DNA from: Myrica gale
Taxonomy: Eukaryota > Streptophyta > Magnoliopsida > Fagales > Myricaceae
Direction of reading: 5' to 3'
NCBI GenBank assembly: GCA_963930655.1
Contig: OZ005605.1
Coordinates: forward strand, 14,205,501-14,269,500
Length of the DNA stretch: 64,000 bases
The notes beneath the pieces were generated by a model. It did not search any database and had not been told where the DNA came from. It saw only the letters and a program-made list of their open reading frames with translations. A program made the position numbers and the translations under genes. Shown one piece after another: positions 22,739 to 34,470 of the stretch. Every line of letters begins with the position of its first letter. Position 1 is the stretch's first letter.

Positions 22739-24342
22739 TGTTAGCCCAAGGTTGTTTTGAAAATAATCCATAAATGATTTTGATGATAACAAAATATTCT
22801 AAGTTTCAAAAACTTTTAGATTTTACATTGTCAATCAATAATTTCAAATTTGTATTTTAAAAGGATTGAGGCTTCACTCAATAAAATATTTCTAAGTGCA
22901 CTTGAACACCATTACACAAGTTAATAAGATCAATTTTTCTTATTGTAGGTGTTTAAAGAAAGTTGGAATGGTTTGGACGCTTTACAGCTGTTTTTTTTCT
23001 CTCCAGTACTTTTTAGTATCGACACATTGAGTGATGGTGTCGGCACATTGCACTTACTCCAGAATGCTGAATTCATGGTGTCGACACATTAGACCATAGT
23101 GTCGACACATTGCACTAACACCCGAGACAAGATTTCCAGACCATTTTAATGTGTCAGCACATACCACAAATGTGTCAACACATTGCATTGTCTCTCGAGA
23201 ACAAAATTCCAGAACAAGTTTTAATGTGTCCGCACATACCCATGTGTCGACACATAGTGCAAAATTGGTTTAAAATTGTCTCAAATCACTCAAAATGGTT
23301 CAAAATTGTCTCAAATGACCTCCAACGGCACTCAATCTTTACAAGAAGATCATTTATGACCGTTGAAGACCTAGGAGCTATAAGAAGAACGAGATAGAGA
23401 AAGAAGGAGAAGCTCAATCATCAATGCAACATCTAGAGAGAGAGATTCAAGATCCAAAGTTTTTCATTTGTTGATTCTTCCAAGATCAAAGCTCTCATTG
23501 TTCAATCTTCCTCTATTGTTCATCATTGACGACATAGCCTCCAAAGATAGAGAGATTTCTTAAAGAAGGGACAACACATTTGCAAGTTCTCTTTGCCCTA
23601 ACTTCTAGAGAGAGAAAGTTCCTTGAAGAAGAAAGAAGAACTCACCAACCAAAAAGGCTTGTGCTCATACCTTCCAAACTTTAGCTTTCCTTTGATAATC
23701 TTGTCTTCTTGCACTCTATTGAGCTTTCCACTTGCTGACTCGGCTTAGAGAGTCATTTCATACGATTTGAGCTTTTCACTTACTTATTTGGCTTAGAGAG
23801 TCATTCTACATGTTGTGAGATTTACAATTGCATATTCGGCTTAGAGAGCTATTCATCTTTGTACCCATCCATTTTAAAACATTTGAGTGTTGGGAAAACA
23901 CTTGGTCCTACTTGTGAGAGTAGAAGAAATCCTCTAGATTGTGAGGATTTATGAGAGTGAGTTAAAGTACAAGCTCGACAAACAGTTTGTAAAAGTTTCT
24001 TAGCACCCGGGAAGCTAAAGTGTATTTGCTATTGGAAAATAGTGAGGAAGTCCAAGGAAGTCAATTGCCTTGAGGGTGGATGTAGGCAAGTGTTGGCCGA
24101 ACCACCTAAAATCGCGGTGTTGTCTCTCTAACTCTATCTCTTTCATTTTTCGTTCCATATGCATACTTATGATGTTTTAGGCTTCATCTTTAATTGTTGA
24201 TTTACCTTGTATTAAGCTCCTTCTTATTTGAATCTATAAGTGTTAAAAAGAATATAATTTCAGATCTGTGTTTTTATTGAAAAATGGACAAATTTTTTAT
24301 AAACTCAATTTACCCCCTCTTGGGTTGTTATTTAGACTCACA
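22739..24342 (+). mobile_element. Solo LTR of a Ty1/copia element (1604 bp)
   Basis: Starts TGTTAGCCCAAGG and ends TTGGGTTGTTATTTAGACTCACA. The target duplication CTTTC is at 22734-22738 and 24343-24347. It is homologous to the LTRs at 40796-42517 and (inverted) 34471-35746. No internal region is attached, so the element was removed by LTR-LTR recombination. It contains a cluster of TGTGTCGACACA-like palindromes (23015-23255) and the conserved stretch GGCCGAACCACCTAAAA near its 3' part. Confidence 0.96.
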
Positions 24343-25529
24343 CTTTCCTATTAAAATGGGGTCGTTTCATTTGCAAATAGATTTGTGTAGTTGTGGAGTA
24401 TCATCTAGACAGAGACAAAATTATTGGCGGTAATTTTTCATACAAAAAATTTAGTGCATGGTGTACAGACATCACTTATACACATCCGGGCGACTCTTAT
24501 AGAGAGTGAAATGGTCAAAACCCAGAGACTTATAACTCAAGTCCAAATACTCTCAAATCCTCCCTAATCTGTCATTTTTCGAGTTTCTTGTTGAAGAATC
24601 GTCTATAGGCTGAAAGGATCAAAACCCAGAAATGCATGAGCAAATGAAGGAACACGTAAGGAAGGTGACAACGCAGTTCACTCCCCGACGCAAATGTTGG
24701 TATATTGTTTATTACGAACTTGATTTCGATTATTTATTTTATTTACTGTTATGTAGATTAGATATTTGTCGACCATTACTAATTTATAGTATATTTAATG
24801 TGATGTCTTCATATTCATGTCTAAACTAATTTTAAATATATTATTTAATATTATATTGTAGAACTGTCTCGATGGATTAACAATGTCCAGACGTCCTCCA
24901 TGATATATCATTCGTCCACATGCTACAAAATTAACATCCGCATAGGTTACCCATAATAACGTCTGAACGCTATTGCACCGTGCCCACGTTCGTTTATATT
25001 CATAGTCCACATGTTCGTTTATACCCATAATATCGTTCGTTTATATCCATATTCGTGGCATTTTTTCATAAAATAAAAATAACCAGCATCCGCACTCAAA
25101 TCCACCGTCCCCACGTTCGTGTTTAATGATAGTCTGTAAGTTCTATAGCCATTCACACATTATATTCATGGAATTTTATTTTTTTAAAAAATAAAAACAA
25201 TAAGAGTCTGCACATAGTTATCTGCTACAAAAATTTACATTTTGACGCAGAAATTCACCATGTGCGAACTAATATTACAGACGTTTGCACAGGTTTTTCA
25301 TGTCGGAATTGATTTTGTCATGTAATACATTGACGTTCACACATGCCACACAAAATGAAAACCGTTCGAACAGTCTGAGTTTGCGTCCGGACGCTAGTTC
25401 CTGAGGAAACTCAGAATTTGTCACCGAAAAATAAGGGTGACATGCTTCTTCTGTCATGAGTTTTGGTAACAAATTTTTAACTTTAGGTGACAAAAAAATT
25501 TGACACCCAAAAGCTATTTTCTTATAGTG

Positions 25530-25790
25530 GTGACAACTTACAAAAGTCTCCTGTGCATTATCGATTATCCACTCTCCATCCTTATTAGTAAGCATCTTCT
25601 TATACAACTTGACCAAATCCATTTAACCAATTTCTAGATTTCTAGTAAGAATCTACACTCAATCGTCTGCCAGCGACAAGAAGGCGGTGGTGTTAGATGG
25701 CTGGGTGGATGTAACGCCCCTCCTATTTAATTATCTCTCTAATTACATATTGTTTGATTAATTATATGATTTGTGGCTAAGTCTATGTGA
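25530..25790. repeat. Right part of the repeat split by the CACTA-like element
   Basis: Collinear with 44335-44401 plus 45802-46005. Minus-strand translation of 25550-25622 (LYKKMLTNKDGEWIIDNAQETF) resembles the C-terminal KDG-W-D-A-ET block of plant En/Spm-associated proteins, but the match is short. From about 25708 TGTAACGCCCCTCC looks like a gypsy LTR start. Similarity between the copies fades by 25790. Confidence 0.6.
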
Positions 25791-27296
25791 TTTAATCCAG
25801 GTTTCGTTACTAAATTTATTTTACTAACTTAAATAACTAATTTGTCTTATTATATATATGTTATCTACTAGTGTACTCGTCTTAAAATTATGTAATTGCC
25901 AACTTCTCACTTCATACTCTTTTATTTAATTAAATTACTAAAGGTGAAAGTATTTGCTTTTGCTAAATTTATTTTGATTTTCTTTATTTTCTAGTATGAG
26001 ATGATTTAGTTTATAATAGTATTGTAAAAGCTTCTAATTGTCAATAAAAAAATAGAAGTAAAAGGGGTTAGGGCTTGGACCGTATCGGCGGCGGGTTCAT
26101 TTAGAGCACTGGAAGTTTTAGATTGGCGAGCCTTAAAGCTTAATTATTTAAAGCTTAATGGGTTTTAGAAAACTAGGTTGAGTTTAATTGGGCTTGTATT
26201 TGGGTTTCAAAAGTCCAGCCCAAGGACCATAGGAGGCTGGCCACTTTAGGAGATTAACAAGGTTAGCAAGAAATCATAATTAGAGAATTTCTAAGCCTTG
26301 AGACAAGTGACAAAATCTGTCAAATGCCAACCCTAATTGCCATACAATTAGCTTGCTTCTCCTAGTTAACTATAGTGTAATGATTTACTCATAGTTAGAC
26401 TTAGGGTGTGCTTAACTTGTAAAACTATTATTTTACGTAAAAAAAAATCATTGAAACATTTACTGATAAAAATTTCATTTTTCAGTGTTTGATTATTCTT
26501 TTGAAAATATGTTCTTAAAAATATTTTGTGATGTGACACGTATAATAATTTATATATTCACATAAGAAATTTAATACGTGCTAAGGAAATAATTAAGCTC
26601 CACAATAAATAAAATCTCACCCATAAAAGCCTAATTGTAGATAATATAAAATAATAACATGCACCCTTCAAAATCAAAATATTCTTCAATCAAAGACTCA
26701 AATCCGATCTATAGCCGACATTTTCTTCGACTTTGACTTTCTACATCTTTGAAGTTTGATTTTGACTTAAATGGATTTGATCTCTTCAACATGTACAAAA
26801 TTAGACAAACTGACATTAATTGTCATTTAAGAAAGTAAGTGAAACATTCTTCCAAGAGGGAATTGTGTGAGAGATTGAGGTTAGAGAGAGGGAGGTCGCA
26901 CAAACCTGAAATGGCACGAGAGAAACAAAATGAGGAAAATCATAGAACGCCCTATATCTTTGGTTGAAAATCAATCAACCCCTATTTAGTTTCGAAATGT
27001 TTTATTACACCTCATATGTTTAAAAACAATCACGTCTCGCCTTCTGTTTGATTCGGCTGTTAAGTCATATAGAAAGTAATGTGCATTAGCAGAAATGACG
27101 GTCCAAGACAATTTTAAAAAAAAAAGATTCAAGAAAAAAATTAAAAATAAATTGATTAATGAAATAGAGTTTCAATATTTTTATTTAAAAAATATTATTT
27201 TTATTTTTTAATATTTATTAATTTTTTCTTTGAGGGGCATTTATGTCATTTTACATTTGATTTAATGATCAAATAAAATGGAATACGAGGATTGTT
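25791..27296. other. AT-rich intergenic DNA, no gene recognised
   Basis: No protein-like frame. Bases 27140-27260 resemble, inverted, the interior of the MITE that follows (27470-27600), including GAAATAGAGTTTCAATAT and the GAGGGGCATTT-TGTCATTTT block, so a related, decayed element probably abuts it. Confidence 0.5.
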
Positions 27297-27306
27297 ATTT
27301 TTTAAA

Positions 27307-27829
27307 GGAGTAAACTCATAGTTAGCCCCCTATGTTTGGGCAAAAATCATAGTTAGCCCCATATTTTTTAATCCAACAATTTGATACCCAAAACTTTCAA
27401 AACCTATCAATCTTCGCCTCCCGTCTAAATTAGACGTTAAATCAGACGGAAAAGCATGAAAAATGACCAAAATGCCCCTCCAAAATAAAATTACTAAAAA
27501 TAATAATAATAATTCATTAAAAATAAAAATGATATTTTTTCAAAAATTAATATTTTTAAATAAAACTATATTGAAACTCTATTTCAATAATATATTTATT
27601 TTAATTTATTTCTTAAATTTATATTTTTCTTTTATTTTATTCTAAATTTTAGCTTTGGAGGGGCATTTCGGTCATTTTGCATGAATTTCCGTCGGACTTT
27701 AACACTTGATTTAGACGGGGGCTAAGTTTGATAGGTTGTGAAAGTTATGGATATCAAATTGTTGGATTGAAAAATAGGGAGCTAACTTGATTTTTGCCCA
27801 AACATAGGGGGCTAACTATGAGTTTACCC
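27307..27829. mobile_element. MITE, 523 bp, long inverted repeats, 10-bp target duplication
   Basis: The left end is GGAGTAAACTCATAGTTAGC and the right end, inverted, is GGGTAAACTCATAGTTAGCC. The imperfect inverted repeat continues for about 200 bases per arm around an AT-rich centre. The target duplication ATTTTTTAAA lies at 27297-27306 and 27830-27839. A 9-10-bp duplication with long inverted repeats fits a Mutator-like MITE. No coding capacity. Confidence 0.9.
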
Positions 27830-28960
27830 ATTTTTTAAAACATAGGCGGAATAAAATATTTTTAAACGGCTTATAATAGATCTTTTACCATTGACTTGAA
27901 AAATTGTTACTTCGACCTCATTTTCAAATGCTTGGATGTCTACACGGCCCTTGAAGCTGAGTTTTACCAAGCAGGTATATATCACCACTCTCTGATCCTT
28001 GTTCAAATTGTGGAGATGAGGAGACCTCCTACAAGCTTTAAATTCTTTAATATGTTGTGTGAGCACCCAAGTTTTTTGGTTGATGTTGAGAAATTGTGGC
28101 AGGAGAGAGTCGATGGTACGCTTATGTTCCAGCTATGCTCTAGTTTGAGGTCATTGAAAACGGAGCTGAAAAAGTTGAATGGAGTGTATTTTTCAGATAT
28201 CACAAGGAGAGTGCAAGAAGCAAAGTAGGAACTTCTTCTTGTCCAAAGTGACATGAACCAAGCGGTTAACCAAGCTGAATCTGAAACATGGATTAGGAGG
28301 GAAGCCGAGGCAGCGAATAAATTGTTAGGTGGTCTTGGGCCTTCTCAACTCCAAAAGCTAGCTTAAGAGGTGAAGTTTTCACTTATAAACTGACCATCAA
28401 CCCCTTCCACAACCGATGTTGGACAACCCCAACAGAAATATGTCCAACTCTTGCGCGCAGAAGAATCTTTCTTGTGCCAGAAGTCGCGAAATCAGTGGCT
28501 AAATCTGGGGAAACAAAATTATAAATTTTTCTTTCAGGCTGTAAAAAATTTCCATAATTGGAGTCGTATCATAGGTAGCTTTGGAGGATGGGAGATGGAT
28601 GGTTGCTCCGGAAGAAATTAGCGATGTCATTGTTGAATATTATACATAGTTATGGAAGAAACCAGCCTATCAAGAGCCTCTGAATAGAGATGACGTGGAG
28701 AATGCGTGCAGAAATAGAGTTCTCGCGTCCAACAAAGTAAACTGTAAGCAGAAGTCACTATAGAGGAGATTAGAGTTGCTTTATTTTCTATTAATGATGA
28801 TAACGCTTCTGGTCCAGACGGGTATAACTCAGTTTTCTTCAAGAAAGTGTGGAGCATTGTAGGGGACAGTTTTATTGCCATATCAAATCATTTTTCCAGG
28901 ATGGGAGCATCTTCAAACAAGTTGATTGCACTGTTGTTTCATTAATTCCTATGGTCTCTA

Positions 28961-29310
28961 ATGCTTTTTTTTCTTAGAGATTTCAGGCCTATCTCCTTCT
29001 GCAATACAATATACAAATGTATTACCATGATTATGGCAAAGAGAATGGATAGTATCATTCATAGCCTGGTGGGAATAACCCAAACAACGTTTATCAAAGG
29101 AAGGAGGATTGGGGATAACATTCTACTGGCGCAAGAAGTATTCCAGAATTATCACAGGGATGACGGTCCACTGAGGTGTGGTATTAAAGTGGACTTAATG
29201 AAGACTTATGATCATGTACGTTGGGATTTCCTTTTTTTGGTGCTGGAGGATTTTCTCGGTCATCATAGCCAATATGGCAGCAAATCTCAATTGTGAGTTC
29301 CACTATGAAA
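28961..29310 (+). pseudogene. LINE reverse transcriptase, N-terminal half
   Basis: Contains DFRPISFCNTIYKCIT, AKRMDSIIHSLVG, FIKGRRIGDNILLAQEV and KVDLMKTYDHVRWDFL. These are RT blocks 1-4 of plant L1 elements, including the Asp of the first catalytic motif (VDLMK). The sequence then diverges and is interrupted by an insertion at about 29314. Sequence for the palm region between KTYDHVRWDFL and the next catalytic box is missing. Confidence 0.88.
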
Positions 29311-29313
29311 CTG

Positions 29314-30910
29314 TGTTTAGACCCTAGAATATACCTAGAGGGGGGTGAATAGGTATTTAAAAAAAAAACTTAAGCAAGATATACTATCAATCACGATAAT
29401 ACAACAGCAAAAGATCAAGCTATAATCTAATTTACAGCAGTTATTAACAAATGAAACAAGCAGAATTTTTAACACTTTAAACACTCAATTCTATGAAGAT
29501 GCAATCAAAGATATGGTCAAACAATGTGCAGATTTATTCAACCTAATACACGCAAAGATTCTGAGATTTCTACAGCAACTTCAACAACCAACACAAGAGT
29601 TAATAATCTCAGTAAGAAAATCATAGCCCTTCAAGAACTAAACACAAGGAAACACTGCACAATTTACAGCAAGTCAGAAAGTAGAACAATATGATTTTCA
29701 GCAATACTAAAAATCAAGATTCACTCTAATTAACAGCAAGCTACCTTCTAAATTTCCAGCAACAATAACATTATCAAATGATCTATTTATACAGCACTAA
29801 TCAAATAAACTCCAGCAATATACAATGCTTATATCACAACCAAGATCAGTTAATATCAAACCAAATAATAGAACAAATGTAGCAACTAATTAGCCCTTTA
29901 ACAGAACACGTTTTCAGCTAGTAAGATCTGCAAAACAGTAAACACAAGATTGGTTAGACAAAACAAGATCAAGATCAAGTGAAAATAACAATAGAGACAA
30001 CATCGGAATTTATGTTGACGAAGTGAAAAATTTCTCAAGAAGAACGTCTTCTGAGAAATAAAAAACACTCCGGGTGATTCCACCAAGTTTTTCCACTAGA
30101 ACGTCGAGATTTTACAATGGTGATCTAGCCAAAGACCCTTTAGCCTCAAGACCCCATTTCCTATGTAAAATCACTCAATCTACCGAATTGGGTTGGTGCC
30201 CGGCACCCACACGAAGACCAGCAACTCTGGTACTCGTTCTACAGCAGATCCCACGAACTCGTAGGCTTGAACTCCTCTGAAAACTTTCAGCAGCAGTTGT
30301 TCTTGAGAACCCACTCAAGAACCTCAACACTTGGTGACGCAAATCTTCAACAGCAAAGAGGTATAAACGTACAGCCTTCAATCAACGATCAAGGCACTTA
30401 GATCTTCCACCAGAGGGAAGATTACGAACTCTCACCTTCAGATCTCGGTTAAAACCAAATCTTGCTCAAGAGAGAGAAAATGGGAAAATCGCATAGAGAG
30501 GAAATTTCTGGAGTTTTCGGGCTTGGTCAATGCGTGAATAACGTCCAGGTAATTTGGGAAAGTTGTATATGGCTTTAGTGAGGGTAAAGTAGTCAAAACG
30601 AAATTGTTTTAATGACTGGGCAACTTTCTAGAAGGTCTATACGATATCTGCAGAATTCCCGCTAGGCTGACCCAAGGCTAACCCAGCCAACCGTAAATCT
30701 ATCTAACAGCTCAGCAACTGTCTCCCAACCATTCTAGATGCACCCAGCTCCTTCCAGACTCTTTCTCTTTAGCTCCACGTCCTTCCAGACTTAATCAAGT
30801 TGCTCTTACAATTCTAAAAATGGAAAAATACATTTATACAAAGAATTGTTTTGACCATGGAAATTATGCCAATTTTACATAAGCACTTTCGCACTATAGA
30901 TGTAAAAAAA
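29314..30910 (-). mobile_element. LTR-like insertion inside the LINE (probable copia solo LTR, minus orientation)
   Basis: The left edge TGTTTAGACCCTAGAATATA followed by CCTAGAGGGGGGTGAATAGG resembles the inverted 3' end of copia LTRs, such as the CACCCCCCCTCTTGGG end at 42485. The interior has no conserved protein and an LTR-like mixed composition. The right edge and a target duplication were not resolved; LINE homology resumes at about 30919. Confidence 0.5.
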
Positions 30911-30918
30911 TAAAGTTT

Positions 30919-31600
30919 TCCCACTCGTGTTTTGCAAATGATTTGCTGATTTTTTCGAAAGCTTCGGTGACTTCTATCTCGCTAGTCAATGAGTGTATTA
31001 CTCGCTTTAGGGATATCTCAGGTCTTATTCTTAATGTTGCCAAAAGCAAAATTTTTATTTGTGGGACGCGGCAGGAGGCGAGGGAGAGCCCGATTTTATA
31101 GCTGTTGGGTTTCTCTGAAGGTGACTTTCATATCCGCTCCCTTGGTGTCCCACTCATATCTACTATATAGACTGCGAAGCATTGACTGACGCATTCTTAC
31201 TGAAAAATTCTGGTATACACGAAGGAGAACGGATTCCCTCCTAAGGGGAATCCGTCCGAAGCACCGAATGAATGGCTGGAACCGCACGTTCCAGCCATCC
31301 AACGGTCACGAATGCCCGAGCAGAGCTGCTCGGGCAGGTGTGGGTCCCGCGCGGGAGCTACACGCCTCGGGCATTCGTGACCGTTGGATGGCTGGAGCGT
31401 GCGGTTCCAGCCATTCATTCGGTGCGTCGGACGGATTCCCCTTCGGAGGGAATCCGTTTCCTACACGAAGAGCTGGACTAATCAGTTTCTCTCATTTGCC
31501 GGCCAACTTCAATTGGTTACATCTATCCTATTTGCTATTCAGACATATTTGTCATCAATGTTCATCCTTCCTAAAGCAACTCTAGTAAGCATAAACCTTT
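30919..31600 (+). pseudogene. LINE reverse transcriptase, C-terminal half, split by a MITE
   Basis: Resumes with HSCFANDLLIFSKASVTSIS. The catalytic box normally reads FADD; here it is FAND, so the second catalytic Asp is lost. FRDISGLILNVAKSKIF and IRSLGVPLI follow. The MITE at 31225-31461 then splits the frame, which continues as SWTNQFLSFAGQLQLV and SMFILPKATL. Confidence 0.88.
31225..31461. mobile_element. Mutator-type MITE, 237 bp, near-perfect hairpin
   Basis: The arms are each about 105 bases and nearly identical when inverted (GAACGGATTCCCTC against GAGGGAATCCGTTTC at the ends, with CACCGAATGAATGGCTGGAA in both). The 9-bp target duplication TACACGAAG flanks it (31216-31224 and 31462-31470). 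This size class fits Mutator-like elements. It interrupts LINE coding sequence; joining the flanks restores LINE collinearity. The spacer is GC-rich, with CCCGAGCAG/CTGCTCGGG as an internal palindrome. Confidence 0.95.
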
Positions 31601-31659
31601 TTGAGGGCGTTTCATAACTGTGGTTCGATCGTTGGCACCAGTGGGTGATGGGGATCTTG

Positions 31660-31900
31660 ATGGTTACAATTCCAAAATAAACTTCGTATTTCAAATTTAA
31701 ATGTGTAGGTTCAGCTAAATTTGAATTCCTTGTTTTTATAACCTCCTAGTCTATAAAGGAGGAGTTGATTATTCAATAAAGGCAAAGCAAGATTATGAAA
31801 TTCAAATTTGTCTGAAGTGAGAAACTTCCTATTTTGGTGAGATTCCAAACATGAGTGTGTGAGACGCCACTCATCCTTTCCATTAGTTCCCCTGCATCAG
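31660..31900 (+). repeat. LTR-like remnant within the LINE tail
   Basis: Between RT and the zf-RVT region lies non-LINE sequence with a TATA-like CTATAAAGG and a polyadenylation-like CAATAAAGG, as in short copia LTRs. Ends and target duplication are not clear. Confidence 0.3.
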
Positions 31901-31929
31901 TGGGCCCTCTATTTTTGCTGACCAATCAA

Positions 31930-32270
31930 GAGTCCGAATTAGACCCGAAGACCAGAGTTCGAGATATCATAGTAGATGGTGATTGGGATTGGCCTAGTGG
32001 CGAGTTTTGGGGAGCTAACTCCCTCCAATTTTAACCCAAGGATGAGCAGAGTTGACTCCTCTATTTGGCTTCCTAGTCCCATGGGTAAATTCTCTATTTC
32101 TAATGCTATGCTTTCCCTTACCAATAGGCCACCAAAACCACCCCGGTACCATATTATATGGGGCACCAGCTCTATTCCAAGGTACTCTTTTGTTGCATGG
32201 ATAATGATGAACACGAGGAGTACTAGTATTCTGTATGAGCCTGTAAGGTCTCCCTCGAAGGGGATGTAGT
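31930..32270 (+). pseudogene. LINE C-terminal zf-RVT-like domain remnant
   Basis: VRDIIVDGDWDWPS appears in one frame. DSSIWLPSPMGKFSISNAML and IIWGTSSIPRYSFVAWI follow in another. This is the order of the reverse-transcriptase zinc-binding region at the end of plant L1 ORF2. A frameshift at about 32030 and several stops show decay. Confidence 0.75.
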
Positions 32271-33393
32271 GTTGAATTAAGTATTTTTTGCAAGCGAAAG
32301 TGTAACGCTAAAACGCAGATCGAGTATGCACAAGCAATGCATACTTAATTATGGGAGGCTCAAAAGGTTTCACCTATATTTAGCATTAATAAGATAATAT
32401 AAGGCAACTTAAAAATAGCCAATGAACTTAATGTAGCAAGATGTCGCCCCACTTTATAACATGACATCGTTTCCTTGAGGCCAGAAACCAACAAAAAGGA
32501 AAAAGACAAATTCTTGTCCAGGAATATGCATGGCTCAGTAACCTCAGTTGAAGACATACATTCCTTTGCTGGCTCAGTAACCAGAATACCCCTCACTTGT
32601 CCAGAAACATGCATGGCTCAGTAACCAAATCTCAAAGTCACTTGTTGAAGGGTAAAATAGACATCTTGAACAAAAAGGGAAGCATATAGGAGATTGTACT
32701 TTTTACAGTTAGGGTTAGAAAAGACCAATTTCAACTAGTTTTAATTTGTGTCATCGCATCATTACTTCACCTGTAAAATATTGATATGTCACGTGTTGTG
32801 CACGAGAGTTCTGGTACGTCCAAGATGATAGGGAATCTAACCAAACAATGCGATTATCTAACATTGATAATTTATGAATAAAATATCCCAAACATTGTAG
32901 TTTAAGATGTGAAATAACTAAGTATGTCATTAAACCCTCGCACTCCTACAATCCATCAATTTGTACCTTCTATTAGAAAAAATTAAGATCATGCTACATG
33001 TAATATCTTTAGCCTATTTCAACCGTTGAATCTTCAAATGCACACATAAATTATTAATTTTTATATTTTAAGAACTCAATATAATGAACTTAGAAATTTA
33101 AACTGAAAAGTGATATTGGCCCTAAGTTTGAAGATGCAGAAACTCTACATGACGTCTGCCCTTGATCAACAATAATATATCCAATTACTTATTCTCAAAA
33201 GATACTATTGATCAGCAGTACAATCTCAGAGATAGCATCACAGGAATACCAGCTCCCATTAAATTAGAAATATTGACTATCACGATATACAATAATCTCA
33301 TGGTACTAGTATTAACGATAATATCAAACTTGTGGAAATTTTTTCATGTAATATATTAAACAAGTTGAAGTAGTCAGGTTACAACGCTTTGTT

Positions 33394-34067
33394 CTACCAA
33401 TCTATACCCAATCCTCTTGAAAGGAAGAGTCTGTCAATGTAAAGGCTCAGAGTAGCTGAGGTATCAACATAACTTCGCATTTGAACCCTTGCCTATGCCT
33501 CTGAAAGCAACCAGATGTCATTCGTGTTGCTATTTAATATAATCAAATGAAAAACTAGAAACTAAACAACACAAGATTCCCCTCCCAGCTGCATCAAACC
33601 AGTAATTTTTTTTTCACTTCCTGGTCAGACAAAGACTCATGTATGAAAAGAAGGATTACAGATGCAAATACACTTTGGTTTAGATTAATAAGCCCACATC
33701 CATACTCTTTGATCGACAAATAGGGAAACACCAATATAGGCCGTTGCTAAGTTTTGGAGTAATGTCAAATGGGTATGAGTTCAAAACAACCATGACTGCG
33801 TCACCTATTGAATGCATCTAGAAAAGCTGTTTAAATACAAAAACCAAGTAACAGGAAAGAGCTGTGATTAATTTTATGAGACTCATAACTGAAAAACTGT
33901 ACTAATTGCTTCATGAACTCACCATCTTCATTGAATTCTTCAAAAGCATTATCTTTGTAGGAATGGCATGCATCCCTGCAGCTACAGCAAACCTGATAGC
34001 CCACCCATGATGGGGAGCAAACGCCTGTGCATAGGCCTTCGAAGCTGGACCCCTTAGGGAATTCCCT
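33394..34067 (-). pseudogene. ACD11-like pseudogene (exons 3 and 4 only)
   Basis: The exon 3 copy (33923-34067, 145 bases) keeps the AG acceptor and GTGAGT donor and encodes GNSLRGPASKAYAQAFAPHH. It lacks one base near 33942 relative to the intact gene (146 bases), shifting the frame. The exon 4 copy (33394-33500) keeps its acceptor and final stop (GIDW end) but has a TAG two codons into the exon in the parental frame. Without exons 1-2, and with the frameshift, it cannot make the lipid-transfer protein. It could still give antisense or siRNA-type transcripts; that is inference. Confidence 0.9.
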
Positions 34068-34470
34068 CTGCCATACGATCGTCAAGAACTAATAAAACTC
34101 ATTGCATAAAGCGCAAAACATCATCTCGCATCAAAGCTAATCATGCCAATAAATAAAATTGATAAATTTCTACTCAGAAAAGGAAATGTATTATTATTTT
34201 CTTGGTGTACATTAATTTTTTTTTGTATCTAATAGCCTAGTGGATTTGGCACAGAACCCAAGGACTGCTGCATTAGAACCCAAGGATTTAAAACAGTATT
34301 AGCTCTCTCTGCTTTGATGGAATCTGAAAAAAAAAAATTCCTGTTAAGATCAGTACGTTCTGCTATTGGGATAAACTGAAATAAGGTCTTCAAGTAATAC
34401 ATGTAAGTTCTTATCTGAAACACCTCACATAGTTGAATCATGAAAAATATCTCTCAATGATATTGAATTT

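Larger units (their letters stand above)
18882..25529. mobile_element. Large CACTA-like element (6.6 kb, about 4.5 kb without nested inserts)
   Basis: The left end is CACTAGAAGAATATTGAACT and the right end, read inverted, is CACTATAAGAAAATAGC. Both are followed by GGTGTCAAA and then TTTGTCACC, so the termini are diverged inverted repeats. The uninterrupted copy at 44331-44340 shows the empty site GAGCATGACAAC. Here the flanks are GAGTATC and GTGACAAC, consistent with an ATG target duplication in which each copy has changed by one base. Nested inside are a TRIM and a solo copia LTR. No recognisable CACTA transposase remains, only a degraded transposon-protein frame. Confidence 0.8.
27890..32270 (+). 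mobile_element. L1-type LINE, broken by nested insertions and stops
   Basis: Plus-strand fragments follow the order of a plant L1 ORF2. They are the endonuclease C-terminal region with RRPPTSFKFFNM and LKKLNGVYFSDITRRVQEA (27950-28225), the linker with EEIRVALFSI-like sequence near 28760-28950, RT (28961-29310 and 30919-31600), and a zf-RVT-like tail (32040-32230). Nested inside are an LTR-like insertion from about 29314 and a Mutator-type MITE at 31225. The 5' end and endonuclease catalytic residues are absent, so the copy is 5'-truncated and dead. Confidence 0.85.

Noticed and set aside
25708..26300. Possible gypsy LTR starting TGTAACGCCCCTCC
   Set aside because: No second LTR, primer site or target duplication was found; the similarity between the two copies is too short to fix an LTR.
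31096..31617. Overlapping frames with mirrored sequence on both strands
   Set aside because: They are produced by the inverted arms of the MITE at 31225-31461.
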